Made by a program: the position numbers and the translations under genes. The notes under the pieces were generated by a model. It was not told the origin of the DNA and searched no databases. It saw only the letters and a list, made by a program, of their open reading frames with translations. Below, in pieces: positions 26,055-34,936 of a stretch of 64,000 nucleotides of DNA (position 1 is its first letter; every line of letters begins with the position of its first letter). Source of the stretch: Deltaproteobacteria bacterium (GTDB taxonomy: Bacteria; Desulfobacterota; Binatia; UBA1149; SPBQ01). The stretch covers positions 248,001 to 312,000 of the forward strand of contig JAJCZM010000044.1 in NCBI GenBank assembly GCA_029262375.1, given 5' to 3'.

Positions 26055-28564
26055 GTGTTCTCCCCCAGCAGCACCAGGGAAATCGGCGCGAACAAGAACG
26101 ACAGCAGCACTCCCGCGCCGGTAGTCGAACCGATCGCGATCAACGCAGGATTGGACGAAAGCGCCAGGACGCCGAATACCATCACCGTCGTCATGCACGA
26201 CAGCAGCAGACTCAGTGTCACTGCGCCCGCGGTCTCGCCCGCGCGCACGCCATCGACGAGGAAGATGCCGTAGTCCACGCCCATTCCCATGACCATCGTG
26301 AGACTGACGGCGTGCAACAGATTCAGGGGCGTACCGCTGGCCGCGGCCATCGACGCAACGAGCAGCGCGACCAAAGCCGACGGCGCGAAGGCCGCGAGCG
26401 CCGGCCGCCAACCGCGGTAGCGCGCGAGCAACACGACGAACACCAGGGCGCAACCTACTGCGATCTGTCGCAGCGTCGTCGCGCGAAATCCAGCGTACAG
26501 TTCGTTGGCCAAGCTTCGCTGATCGAGAAAATAGGCACCGTCGATAGCGGCGAGAGCACTGCGTAGCGCAACCTCGTCTTCGATTCGGCTGAGCTGAGTC
26601 ACAGCGGCTACGTTGGCAAACTCGGTATCGACATCGACGATCAGCGCCGACACAACGCGATCGAGCGCGCTGCCCACGAGATCGCGCCGAATGAGCGGCG
26701 CAGCGATATCGCCGCCGCGCAAACTCGCCAAGTCTTTGGCGAACCCTGCGGTGGCGTCGGCTCTGAAGCCGGCGGAACTGAATGCATCGGCTACGCGCTG
26801 CTCTAGTCCGCTCGACGCGGCAAACACGCGTGCGTTGCGCTGCTGGAGATCCACGGACGGCAAGAAATCAGACGGCGAGCGTCGCGCGCCGAGCACGCCC
26901 TCATCGATCAATCGGTCGAGTACGACACTCGCGCGTTCGCTCGCCTGCAAGGCTTCTTCGTCAGTCTCACCGACAGCGACGACGAATCGTCCGCCGTCGA
27001 GCGCACTGGCGCGCGCTCGTACGCGATCTTCTTCCGCCTGTAGATCCGGATCGATTTGATTGAGTTTCGCCAGATCGTCTTCCCAAACGATCGAAGGGAG
27101 CGTGCCCACGGCAATCGCGATAACGAGCAGCGGCACGCCTACCAGCAGGCGCCGTTGTCGGCGCGCACCTTCGATCAGACGCTCGAGCAATCGCGTGACA
27201 CGCAGCGCCCGTGGCGGAGACGACACGGCACGCGGCGCGAACAACGGCACGATGAAGAGCGTGACCAGAAGTGCCGCGGCGATTCCGGTAATCGCAAACA
27301 CGCCGATCTCGCGGAACCCGGGGAACGCAGTAAGGGCGAGTCCGGAGAATCCGGCCATGGTCGTTGCGGCACCGAGAGCAAGCGTGGGCGCCAGGCGTTT
27401 CGCCGACGCGCGCGCGTCGGCCGTGACCAGCCCTTGATGATTGAGTAGATGGATCGGGTAGTCGATCGCGACCCCGATCAACGACGATCCGAACGCCAGC
27501 GTCAGGCCGTCGATCCGTCCGAACCACAAAATGCAGGTCGCCGTTGCGAACACGATGCCCGAAACCGCCGGCAGTAAGACCAACAAGAGCTGCCAAGCAC
27601 TGGGAAAGAACGTCGCGAAAATCACCGCAACACCAACGACCGAGAGAGCCGCAATACGATAGACGTCGCGCCGAATGCGCCGTTCGGCATCGACAGCGAA
27701 TCGATTGGCACCGCCGCGATCCATCACGAGTGGCACCGGGCCGGCGGCGGCAATGTCGGCGAACATTCGGTCGAGGTCATCCAACAACGCCGCCTGCGGC
27801 CGCGAAGCGAACGCAGAGGACTTCGTGCCTACGAAGAGCAGTGCGTGGCCGTCCGACGACCATAGATGCCCGTCGCGATGCACGACGCCTTCGCCCGAGT
27901 CCGTGGGCGCGGCCGACACCGCGGCTCTCATGCGTCGAACGACGGTGTCGAACAACCCAAGCGGATCGCGCGTCATCGTTCGCTTTGCCAGTAAAGCGGT
28001 CGGCCCGGCAAGGTCGGCCTTCGCACGCTCGGCACGCACGGCCAGCGCATCGTCGCTGAGCGCGACGGCGATGTCGCGCTCGGGCGACGCGCTCGCGAAA
28101 TAGAATCGTCGTGGAAAGTAAAGATCCCAAACATCTTCGACGAACCGCTCGTCGCCGCCGTCGCGCACCCACGCGACTTCCGGGTGCTCGGCCAGCGCCG
28201 TCGCGAGTTTGTCTGCAGCGTCGGCAATTGCACCGGCGGTATGAAGCGGCGCGGGGGCGGCTATTGGAGTCGGCACTGGCGTGCCTAATGGAATAGGCAC
28301 TGGCGTGCCTAGTGGAATAGGCACTGGCGTGCCTAACGGAATCGGCACTGTCGTGGCCATTGGAATCGGCACTGTCGTGCCTAGCGTAATCGTCATCGTG
28401 CGCGACAGTTCGCTGGTGGCGAGCGCTCGGGAAACTGCTGCGAGACCGGCACGTCCGCTGTCGGGCATGAAGTGCGTGATGTCGGTACTGAAATCGACGC
28501 GCGCACCGGCGAACGTCGCAACGAGCGCGAGAACGACGAGAAAGCTCCAACGCACCACGACCAC
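26051..28564 (-). CDS. MMPL/RND-family exporter
   Basis: 837 residues from GTG 28564. Two sets of membrane helices flank two large periplasmic regions: one helix at the N-terminus (WSFLVVLALVATFAGA), a five-helix block around residues 260-430, and a final block near 700-830 with AVSLTMVMGMGVDYGIFLVDG. This is the single-polypeptide MMPL form seen in aryl-polyene and mycobacterial lipid clusters, exporting lipid products using the proton gradient. Residues 61-100 are five copies of an LGTPVPIP-like repeat inside the first periplasmic domain. Confidence 0.92.
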   Translation of the reverse strand: MVVVRWSFLVVLALVATFAGARVDFSTDITHFMPDSGRAGLAAVSRALATSELSRTMTITLGTTVPIPMATTVPIPLGTPVPIPLGTPVPIPLGTPVPTPIAAPAPLHTAGAIADAADKLATALAEHPEVAWVRDGGDERFVEDVWDLYFPRRFYFASASPERDIAVALSDDALAVRAERAKADLAGPTALLAKRTMTRDPLGLFDTVVRRMRAAVSAAPTDSGEGVVHRDGHLWSSDGHALLFVGTKSSAFASRPQAALLDDLDRMFADIAAAGPVPLVMDRGGANRFAVDAERRIRRDVYRIAALSVVGVAVIFATFFPSAWQLLLVLLPAVSGIVFATATCILWFGRIDGLTLAFGSSLIGVAIDYPIHLLNHQGLVTADARASAKRLAPTLALGAATTMAGFSGLALTAFPGFREIGVFAITGIAAALLVTLFIVPLFAPRAVSSPPRALRVTRLLERLIEGARRQRRLLVGVPLLVIAIAVGTLPSIVWEDDLAKLNQIDPDLQAEEDRVRARASALDGGRFVVAVGETDEEALQASERASVVLDRLIDEGVLGARRSPSDFLPSVDLQQRNARVFAASSGLEQRVADAFSSAGFRADATAGFAKDLASLRGGDIAAPLIRRDLVGSALDRVVSALIVDVDTEFANVAAVTQLSRIEDEVALRSALAAIDGAYFLDQRSLANELYAGFRATTLRQIAVGCALVFVVLLARYRGWRPALAAFAPSALVALLVASMAAASGTPLNLLHAVSLTMVMGMGVDYGIFLVDGVRAGETAGAVTLSLLLSCMTTVMVFGVLALSSNPALIAIGSTTGAGVLLSFLFAPISLVLLGENT
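28272..28391 (-). repeat. 24-bp in-frame tandem repeat in the exporter gene
   Basis: Five 24-base units encode LGTTVPIP, MATTVPIP and three LGTPVPIP-like octads, with a few silent or conservative changes between copies. The reading frame is kept. Confidence 0.93.
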
Positions 28565-28570
28565 GGTCGC

Positions 28571-29269
28571 TTACTCTGAGAACAGACGGGTCAGTTCGTC
28601 GGCACGCACCTGCGTGTCGGCTTGCATTTTTGTGATACGCGTCTCCGTGGCATCGCCGTCCGTCTCGGTCATTCGGATCAAAGACAACGCGGCGCCCTGC
28701 CCTTCGAGCACCACCTGTTCAATCATGCGGTCGAAGGGCGCGCGACGCGGCGTAAGCTCGAGCTTCCATCTGTCGGCGTCGGCGTGAAACTCGATGTCGT
28801 AGCGCTCACGTAGCGCCGGTAGGTCGCCGGTAAACAGCACGAGGAAGTTCTCGATGAACTGGCGCGCAACGGAGTTCGCCGACAGATCGAATCGGTCGGC
28901 GCCGGTGTCGTCTCGATAGCGCACTTCACGGCCGGCAATCAGCAGACGGGTACGCGACGGCTTCTGCGTCATGCGCAGCAACGCATCGGGCGGCGCATAG
29001 TAGAGACGGCCGCTGCTCTTGAGCGGCGCGGAGAGAAGCGCAAGATGCTTTTCTTCGACGAACTCGGCGATGACGCCACGCGAACGTTTCATCTTCGCCA
29101 TCAGATCAATGAGCGCGCCGTCGTCCGATTCCAGCGACGCTTCGGAATCCGACACGGGCCGATCGACCACCGTTTCACCGTGAGCAACCGGTGCCACGAA
29201 CACTCCGGCTCCGAAAAGAATCACGGCAAGTGTCGTGGGGATCCCAAGCCTAGCGAGCGTCGTAAGCAT
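28571..29269 (-). CDS. LolA-like outer-membrane lipoprotein carrier
   Basis: 232 residues with an N-terminal signal peptide (LAVILFGAGVFVAPVAHG). The first helix and strand region (MAKMKRSRGVIAEFVEEKH) followed by SSGRLYYAPPDALLRMTQKPSRTRLLI follows the LolA/LolB-like half-barrel fold (DUF6588/LolA-type in APE loci). It would pick up the polyene lipid after export and carry it across the periplasm. It sits 6 bp upstream of the exporter gene, so the two are translated together. Confidence 0.88.
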   Translation of the reverse strand: MLTTLARLGIPTTLAVILFGAGVFVAPVAHGETVVDRPVSDSEASLESDDGALIDLMAKMKRSRGVIAEFVEEKHLALLSAPLKSSGRLYYAPPDALLRMTQKPSRTRLLIAGREVRYRDDTGADRFDLSANSVARQFIENFLVLFTGDLPALRERYDIEFHADADRWKLELTPRRAPFDRMIEQVVLEGQGAALSLIRMTETDGDATETRITKMQADTQVRADELTRLFSE

Positions 29270-29285
29270 GCCGCGCTCGGCCGGC

Positions 29286-29696
29286 TTACTCGGATATGCG
29301 CTGGACGATTTCAGCCGGCGTCTCCATGAGTAGCCGTCCCTCGAGATCCGTCGTCGCGAGCACGGTCTGGGCGCGCGCCGCGCGTCGCCCTGCGGTCAGG
29401 TTGATGACCTCGTAGGAAATTCGCACGCGATGGCGAAGATCGGATATCCAGGCGACGACCCGAACGCGATCGGCATAGCGCAGCGGGTAAACGTAACGAC
29501 AACGACTGTCGATGACGACGAATCGATACTGCGCCCCGATCACGTCGCCGGCGTCGAGATCGCAGCTACGTAACAGTTCGGTGCGCGCGAGCTCGAGATA
29601 CTTGTAGTAGTGCCCGTGCCAGACGATGCGCATCATATCCACATCGTGAAACGGCACTTCGAACTCGACGGAACATTCGCGGCGACGATCACTCAT
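29286..29696 (-). CDS. Acyl-ACP thioesterase, 4HBT/hot-dog family
   Basis: 136 residues. The hot-dog fold signature is VPFHDVDMMRIVWHGHYYKYLELAR, with the catalytic Asp (D20) typical of 4-hydroxybenzoyl-CoA-type thioesterases. In APE clusters the matching enzyme (ApeK-like) edits or releases chains from ACP. It overlaps the ammonia-lyase gene by four bases and lies 16 bp upstream of the LolA-like gene. Confidence 0.93.
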   Translation of the reverse strand: MSDRRRECSVEFEVPFHDVDMMRIVWHGHYYKYLELARTELLRSCDLDAGDVIGAQYRFVVIDSRCRYVYPLRYADRVRVVAWISDLRHRVRISYEVINLTAGRRAARAQTVLATTDLEGRLLMETPAEIVQRISE

Positions 29697-31303
29697 CGGT
29701 CGTGACTCGCCGAGCTTGCAGAGCTTGCCGAGCGCGCGAAACGATCGAAAGCGCCATCGCTGATCAGTTGTTTCACGTTTGCGATGTCGTGGTCGAGACG
29801 GCGATCTTCGATCATCGGGGCAGCAACGCTGCGCACGACATCGCGCGCGGCGCGCACACGATAGGCAACGCTGTCGACACCGCTCATCTGCTCACGCAGG
29901 TCGATCGCCTGCGCGGCACCAAGTAACGAGACCGCCGCAACGGATTCCGTGAGTTCGACGATCCGGCGTAGATCGCGCGCCGCGATCGTTCCCATGCTCA
30001 CCTTGTCCTGATTGTGAGACTCGGTGCTACGGCTGAACGACGCGGCCGGCATCGTCAACTTGAGCGCTTCGGCCGTCAGCGCCGACGCCGTGATCTGCAT
30101 CGCCTTGAAACCGTGATGCGCAACGGCGGACTCGCGTGGTGCGCGCACCAAGTTTTCAGGCAAGTCACCGCTGGTCTCTGGGGAACACAGGAGAACCAGT
30201 TGACGATCGAGAAGATCCGCAACACCGGCCACAGCGGTCTTGAGGCCGTCAACCGCGAAGCAGACATGCCCGCCGTAGAAATTTCCGCCGTGCAGCACGC
30301 GACCCGAGTCGGGGTCGGCTGCGGGATTGTCGTCGATGCCGTTGATTTCGATTTCGATCATCGTGCGCGCGTTCGTAAGTGCGTCGAGCAATACGCCGAG
30401 CACCTGCGGCGCGCAGCGCACCGAGTAACGATCCTGAAGCCGCAACGGTTCTCTCGGCTCGGCGCGCTCGAGCAATCGGAATAACCATGCACCTGCACGT
30501 ACGGTCCCCGGGTGCGGCTTGAGCGCCATCACCGCCGGATCGAAGTGCTCGGGATTGCCGCCGATCGCCTCGCTGGCCATCGCGGTCGCCACTGCAGCGG
30601 CGTGCGCAACCCGTTCGCTACGCGCCAGCGCGACACAGGCGATGGCCGTCATGACGGCGGTACCATTCATGAGAGCTAGGCTCTCTTTTGGCGCGAGGGC
30701 CAGGGGTACGATCTCGGCGTCGGCCAAAGCGTGCGCGGCATCGACGACCTTGCCGTCGACCAACGCTTCGCGCTCGCCGGCCGCCAGTGCCGCCAAGTAG
30801 GAGAGCGGCGTCAGGTCCCCGCTTGCGCCGACGGATCCCTCTTCGGGAATGCACGGGAGTACACGGGCACGGGCAAGATCGACCAGTTGTTCGAGTAACG
30901 CCGGGCGAACTGCCGACTTTCCGCGCGCCAGCGTCGCTAAGCGCAGCATCAAAACGGCGGCCGATTCGGTTTCGTCGAGCAACGCGCCGGTGCCGCAGCC
31001 ATGAAATCGGAACAAATTCTCGGCCATCGCCGGCCGCAGCGTCTCGGGAACCGTATTCTCGACGCACGCCCCAACACCCGTGGTCACCCCGTACACGGGG
31101 CGGTCACCCGCGACGGCCTCCTGGAAGACCCTACGGCTGGCGTCGATGCGCGCCCTGTGGGCCTCGTCACGCGGCAGCTGCGCAACCGCAGCACCCGTAG
31201 CGAGCGCTAGTACGTCTTCGAGGCTCAGGTCGCCGTCGCCGACGACGATCTCGCGCTCGCTCGTACCCACGCCGAGGTCGGATGTTGCGGTCGGAATGCT
31301 CAT
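29693..31303 (-). CDS. Aromatic amino acid ammonia-lyase (HAL/PAL/TAL family)
   Basis: 536 residues. The MIO cofactor triad Ala-Ser-Gly is at 160-162 (GSVGASGDLTPLSY), and the catalytic Tyr is in YGVTTGVG (Y71). It makes an alpha,beta-unsaturated aryl acid plus ammonia; in aryl-polyene systems this supplies the aromatic starter. The residue pair that sets substrate choice reads Phe-His (LFRFHGCG, about 100-101), differing from the usual Ser-His of histidine lyases and His-Leu or Phe-Leu of tyrosine/phenylalanine lyases. It diverges from the ACP gene at 31471. Confidence 0.95.
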   Translation of the reverse strand: MSIPTATSDLGVGTSEREIVVGDGDLSLEDVLALATGAAVAQLPRDEAHRARIDASRRVFQEAVAGDRPVYGVTTGVGACVENTVPETLRPAMAENLFRFHGCGTGALLDETESAAVLMLRLATLARGKSAVRPALLEQLVDLARARVLPCIPEEGSVGASGDLTPLSYLAALAAGEREALVDGKVVDAAHALADAEIVPLALAPKESLALMNGTAVMTAIACVALARSERVAHAAAVATAMASEAIGGNPEHFDPAVMALKPHPGTVRAGAWLFRLLERAEPREPLRLQDRYSVRCAPQVLGVLLDALTNARTMIEIEINGIDDNPAADPDSGRVLHGGNFYGGHVCFAVDGLKTAVAGVADLLDRQLVLLCSPETSGDLPENLVRAPRESAVAHHGFKAMQITASALTAEALKLTMPAASFSRSTESHNQDKVSMGTIAARDLRRIVELTESVAAVSLLGAAQAIDLREQMSGVDSVAYRVRAARDVVRSVAAPMIEDRRLDHDIANVKQLISDGAFDRFARSASSASSASHDR

Positions 31304-31470
31304 GGGGAACGGCCAACATAAGGTAGGACCCGCCGCGAATCGAACGCAACGGCAACGCCGATAGACCTGTCGTGAGCTTCACTAGGATGAGGGCTTGGTG
31401 TACACGTTCCGGACTCGAGGGGGCGCGGGAGCTGTCGGGGCAACGCCTGGAATCGACCCTTTTCACTACC

Positions 31471-31740
31471 ATGGCTGAAGCAATCGAGTTACATGCTGAG
31501 CTCAAGGAGCTCATCGTAGACGTTCTCATGCTCGAAGACGTCGTACCCGCGGAAATTGCATCCGACGAGCCTCTGTTCATCGAGGGGCTCGGCCTGGATT
31601 CCATCGACGCACTGGAACTCGCGATGGGACTCGAAGAGCGCTACGGCGTCGTCATCACCGACGACCCGGAAAAGAACGAAAAACTGTTCATGTCGGTCGC
31701 GTCGTTGGCCAACTTCGTAGCCGCTGAACGCAGCAAGTAA
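31471..31740 (+). CDS. Acyl carrier protein
   Basis: 89 residues from the ATG at 31471. The phosphopantetheine Ser is about S44 in GLGLDSIDALEL, the classic ACP motif. This is the second DSID-type ACP of the cluster (the other is at 15400), matching the two-ACP (ApeE/ApeF) pattern of known APE systems. It is followed after 12 bp by the ligase-dehydratase gene, consistent with loading by that enzyme. About 170 bp separates it from the lyase gene on the opposite strand, a likely bidirectional promoter region. Confidence 0.95.
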   Translation: MAEAIELHAELKELIVDVLMLEDVVPAEIASDEPLFIEGLGLDSIDALELAMGLEERYGVVITDDPEKNEKLFMSVASLANFVAAERSK

Positions 31741-31752
31741 CGGGAGATCGGC

Positions 31753-33699
31753 GTGACCAGCGCGATGCCCCCGGCCTTCGACAACGATGCACGAGCCACG
31801 AAACCCGCGGCGCTTGCGAGCCTGCTGGCAACGCCGTCGGAGTCGGAACGCGGGCGCATCGTCGCATTCGGCACCAAGGGCACCTGCACGCTCGACGACT
31901 TCGCGCGCCATACCCATGCCCTACGTGCTCGACTCGCCGGAGGCGGCGCACGCTATCTCGTGCACACCGACGACGCGTACGCATTCGCGGTGATACTGGG
32001 CGCGTTGGCCGGCAGCGGCTGCGTCGGCGTGTTGGCTCCAAACGCTCAGCCCGGCACGCTCGATGAACTCTGCGAAGGGACCGTCGGTTCGATCCTCACT
32101 GGAGCGCTACAGCGACGCGGGGCGATTGACCCACTGAGCGGGCAATCTCCCGGAACGTCGTCTACGACTTCGCCCACGACTTCACTGACACACGCGAACT
32201 CGGATCGCCCGCTGGTCGAGATGTTCACCTCCGGATCGAGCGGTACGCCCGATCGAATCGTCAAGACGCTTGCGCATCTCGAATCCGAAATCGACGTCCT
32301 CGAACAACGATTCGGCGCGCAGGCCGATTCGGCACATCTATTTGCAACGGTCTCGCCTCAGCATCTGTACGGATTGCTCTTCCGAGTACTTTGGCCTCTC
32401 TCGACCGGCCGGCCATTTCAGCGCGAGACACTGCTACAGCCCGAGGAACTAACCGCCCACATCGAGAACGTCGACAGCGCGGTAGTCATCGGAACGCCCA
32501 CACATTTGCGCGTCCTCGCCTCTTCGCCGGCGCTTGCGGCCGTGGCACCGCGACTTCGATCGATCTTTTCGTCGGGCGGGCCGCTTCCTTTCGAAACGGC
32601 CGCGGCGCTCGAACAGGCATCGGGCATCGCGCCTACAGAGATCTTCGGGTCGACGGAAACCGGCGGCATCGCCTATCGCGTGCGCCGAAGCGACGACACT
32701 CCCTGGTTGTTGCTCGACGGCGTGGAGATCGAAGTCGAACCCGAAGAGCCCGGCGATGCCGACAGGAACTCGGGCCGTTTGGTCGTGCGCTCTCCTTTCG
32801 TGAGCGTGGGTGAGCGGCACGAGCACCATGAGCACCATGAGCACCATGAGCAGGATGAGACGGACAAGAGCTCGGGCGACGACTCGTCGTCCGGTCGCGG
32901 GCTGCGCTTCGTCACCGGTGACCGCGTCATACGGGTTGCCCACACGCCCGTCCTCAGCTTCAGACTCGATGGCCGCGCCGATCGCGTCGTGCAAATCGCC
33001 GAAAAACGGATCTCGCTGCCCGAGCTCGAGCGGCGTCTGATCGAGCATCCTCAGGTATTGGAGGCCGCGGCCGCCGGTATCGAGATTCACGACACCACGC
33101 GTCTCGGCGTGCTCGTCGTGCTCACCGAGGACGGTCGCCGGGCGCTGGCCCGCGATGGCCGCACGCCATTGCGTAGCAAACTCGCGGATGCGCTCGCTCC
33201 TTACTACGATCGCGTCATACTACCGCGTCGTTGGAGGTTCGTGCACGAACTGCCTCGCGACGAGCAGGGTAAGACGACCATGGCGACAAATTCCAAAGTG
33301 CTCGGCGCGCCGCTTTCCGAGCGTACGATGGAGCCGGTTCTGCTGTCCGAGACGTTCACGTCCGACACGCTGGAGCGTCGTTACGTCGTTCCGAACGACC
33401 TCGCCTACCTCGAGGGGCATTTCGACGGCTTCCCGCTCGTCCCCGGTGTCGTGCAACTGAAGTGGGCCGTCGAGGCAGCCCAAGCGCTGCTCGATCGTAA
33501 TCACCCTGAGTCGCAAGCCCCGCAAGCCCCGCAGGTACGCTCCGTCAAGTTCCGGCAGGTGCTGCGCCCGATGCAGGAAATCACGCTCATGGTGACGTTC
33601 GACGGCGACGCGCATCGTGCCGACTTCCGTATCCACGACGGCGACACCGAGTTCTCGAGCGGCCGATTCGCAGTCGCAGCGGGAGAGCAGGCGTCGTGA
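31753..33699 (+). CDS. Acyl-ACP ligase fused to 3-hydroxyacyl-ACP dehydratase (ApeH-ApeI-like)
   Basis: 648 residues from GTG 31753, with GGAG seven bases before. Residues 1-500 are an AMP-forming ligase (EMFTSGSSGTPDRIVKT as the P-loop, then EIFGSTETGGIAYR), probably activating the aryl starter. The last 120 residues form a hot-dog dehydratase: YLEGHFDGFPLVPGVVQLKW holds the catalytic His and Pro-rich turn. Such fusions occur in some APE clusters. A His/Glu repeat (EHHEHHEHHEQ) around residue 357 is inserted in the ligase. It overlaps the next gene by four bases. Confidence 0.92.
   Translation: MTSAMPPAFDNDARATKPAALASLLATPSESERGRIVAFGTKGTCTLDDFARHTHALRARLAGGGARYLVHTDDAYAFAVILGALAGSGCVGVLAPNAQPGTLDELCEGTVGSILTGALQRRGAIDPLSGQSPGTSSTTSPTTSLTHANSDRPLVEMFTSGSSGTPDRIVKTLAHLESEIDVLEQRFGAQADSAHLFATVSPQHLYGLLFRVLWPLSTGRPFQRETLLQPEELTAHIENVDSAVVIGTPTHLRVLASSPALAAVAPRLRSIFSSGGPLPFETAAALEQASGIAPTEIFGSTETGGIAYRVRRSDDTPWLLLDGVEIEVEPEEPGDADRNSGRLVVRSPFVSVGERHEHHEHHEHHEQDETDKSSGDDSSSGRGLRFVTGDRVIRVAHTPVLSFRLDGRADRVVQIAEKRISLPELERRLIEHPQVLEAAAAGIEIHDTTRLGVLVVLTEDGRRALARDGRTPLRSKLADALAPYYDRVILPRRWRFVHELPRDEQGKTTMATNSKVLGAPLSERTMEPVLLSETFTSDTLERRYVVPNDLAYLEGHFDGFPLVPGVVQLKWAVEAAQALLDRNHPESQAPQAPQVRSVKFRQVLRPMQEITLMVTFDGDAHRADFRIHDGDTEFSSGRFAVAAGEQAS
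32821..32856 (+). repeat. 9-bp in-frame repeat coding a His/Glu tract
   Basis: Three perfect GAGCACCAT units plus a fourth degenerate unit give EHHEHHEHHEQD inside the ligase, in a place where homologues have a variable surface loop. Confidence 0.9.
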
Positions 33700-34463
33700 A
33701 CACGTGTTTCATCATCCCCCACTTCGAACACGCCGGTCTGCTTCCCGGTGTGATCGCCGGTCTCTTGCCGCACGACCTCCCCATCATCGTGGTCGACGAT
33801 GGGAGTTCCAGCGCAACGCGCGAACGCTTGGCGAAGCTCGGACGAACAAACGAACGTGTCAGCATCGTCCAGCGCGATGAGAACGGCGGAAAGGGCGCAG
33901 CGCTCAAATCCGGATACCGCGAAGCGGCCTTGCGTGGGTTCACACACGCACTGCAGGTCGATGCCGATGGGCAGCACGATCTCGGCGACGTCCCCAGATT
34001 TCTCGAGGTCATGGACGAGAACCCGGATGCTTTCGTTCTCGGCGTGCCGTCGTTCGATGAATCGGTTCCGAAATCCCGACTGTACGGACGACAGATCTCA
34101 GTCGCCACGGTCTGGTTCGTCACGCTGTCGAAGACCATTCCGGATCCACTGTGCGGATTTCGAGGTGTACCGCTGGCAGCCGCACTTCGCGTGATCAACG
34201 CATCGAATACCGGCGATCGCATGGACTTCGATCCGGAGTTCGCGGTGAGAATGCTTTGGCAAGGGACTCCGATCGAGCGTGTACCTACTCGCGTGACCTA
34301 CGATCCCGACAACCACGTCTCGCATTTCAACTTGGTGCAGGACAACGTTCTACTCACGAGCATGTACACGCGCCTGACGTTCGCGATGCTGCGAAGGCTT
34401 CCCGCCTTGCTGGTCCGTCGCGCTCAGGCTGCAGCTCCCGCCGCCGAGGGGCGACAGTCATGA
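33696..34463 (+). CDS. GT2 glycosyltransferase of the polyene cluster
   Basis: 255 residues, start coupled to the ligase gene (GTGA). GT-A landmarks: IPHFEHAGLLPGVI, IIVVDDGSSSATRE, QRDENGGKGAALKSGYREA and ALQVDADGQHDLGDV (DxD). A GT2 of this type is standard in APE loci. It may glycosylate the polyene or build its lipid anchor. A C-terminal Ala/Arg-rich tail and no membrane helices are seen. Confidence 0.93.
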   Translation: MNTCFIIPHFEHAGLLPGVIAGLLPHDLPIIVVDDGSSSATRERLAKLGRTNERVSIVQRDENGGKGAALKSGYREAALRGFTHALQVDADGQHDLGDVPRFLEVMDENPDAFVLGVPSFDESVPKSRLYGRQISVATVWFVTLSKTIPDPLCGFRGVPLAAALRVINASNTGDRMDFDPEFAVRMLWQGTPIERVPTRVTYDPDNHVSHFNLVQDNVLLTSMYTRLTFAMLRRLPALLVRRAQAAAPAAEGRQS

Positions 34464-34936
34464 CAACACCGCAGTTCACTCCGGCCGGTAAGTTCCTACC
34501 GCATACGGGCGAGATGATGCTGATGGACACGGTCATCAGCCACACGGCGAAGCGCACCGAGTGTATCATCGACGTCGCGACCAGCACGCTGTTTCACGAC
34601 GCCGACGGCTCGGTTCCGTCGTGGCTTGCGCTGGAGTACATGGCGCAAGCCATCGCGGTGCACGGTGGCTTGGTCGATGCCGATGCGGGCCGACCCAATC
34701 GCCCGGGCCTGCTGCTCGGCTCACGCAATCTTCAGATAAACGTCGACAGGTTCAAACCCGGTCAACGACTACGCGCCGAAGTGCTTCATCGCCGCGGCGA
34801 CATCGGAATGCTCGCCTTCGAATGCGCGCTGTTCGACGAGAACGACGGCGATACGAAACTAGCGGGCGGCGCCATCAACGTTTTCTTGCTCGAGAGTTTC
34901 GAAGCACTCCTCGAAGGATTCGACAATGCCCACTGA
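34460..34936 (+). CDS. ApeP-like dehydratase, hot-dog fold
   Basis: 158 residues from ATG 34460 in ATGA overlap with the glycosyltransferase. The N-terminal FLPHTGEMMLMDTV and WLALEYMAQAIAVHGG segments are those of the ApeP-type 3-hydroxy-ACP dehydratases that form conjugated double bonds in aryl polyenes. The glutamate in ALEYMAQ is in the usual catalytic position. It overlaps the reductase gene by 11 bases. Together with the fused hot-dog domain at 33.4 kb, the cluster has two dehydratases, as in E. coli APE. Confidence 0.92.
   Translation: MTTPQFTPAGKFLPHTGEMMLMDTVISHTAKRTECIIDVATSTLFHDADGSVPSWLALEYMAQAIAVHGGLVDADAGRPNRPGLLLGSRNLQINVDRFKPGQRLRAEVLHRRGDIGMLAFECALFDENDGDTKLAGGAINVFLLESFEALLEGFDNAH

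Noticed and set aside
26055..26453. N-terminal extension of the DUF3261-like gene
   Set aside because: Antisense to the exporter gene; the lipoprotein signal begins at the GTG at 26054, coupled to the exporter's stop.
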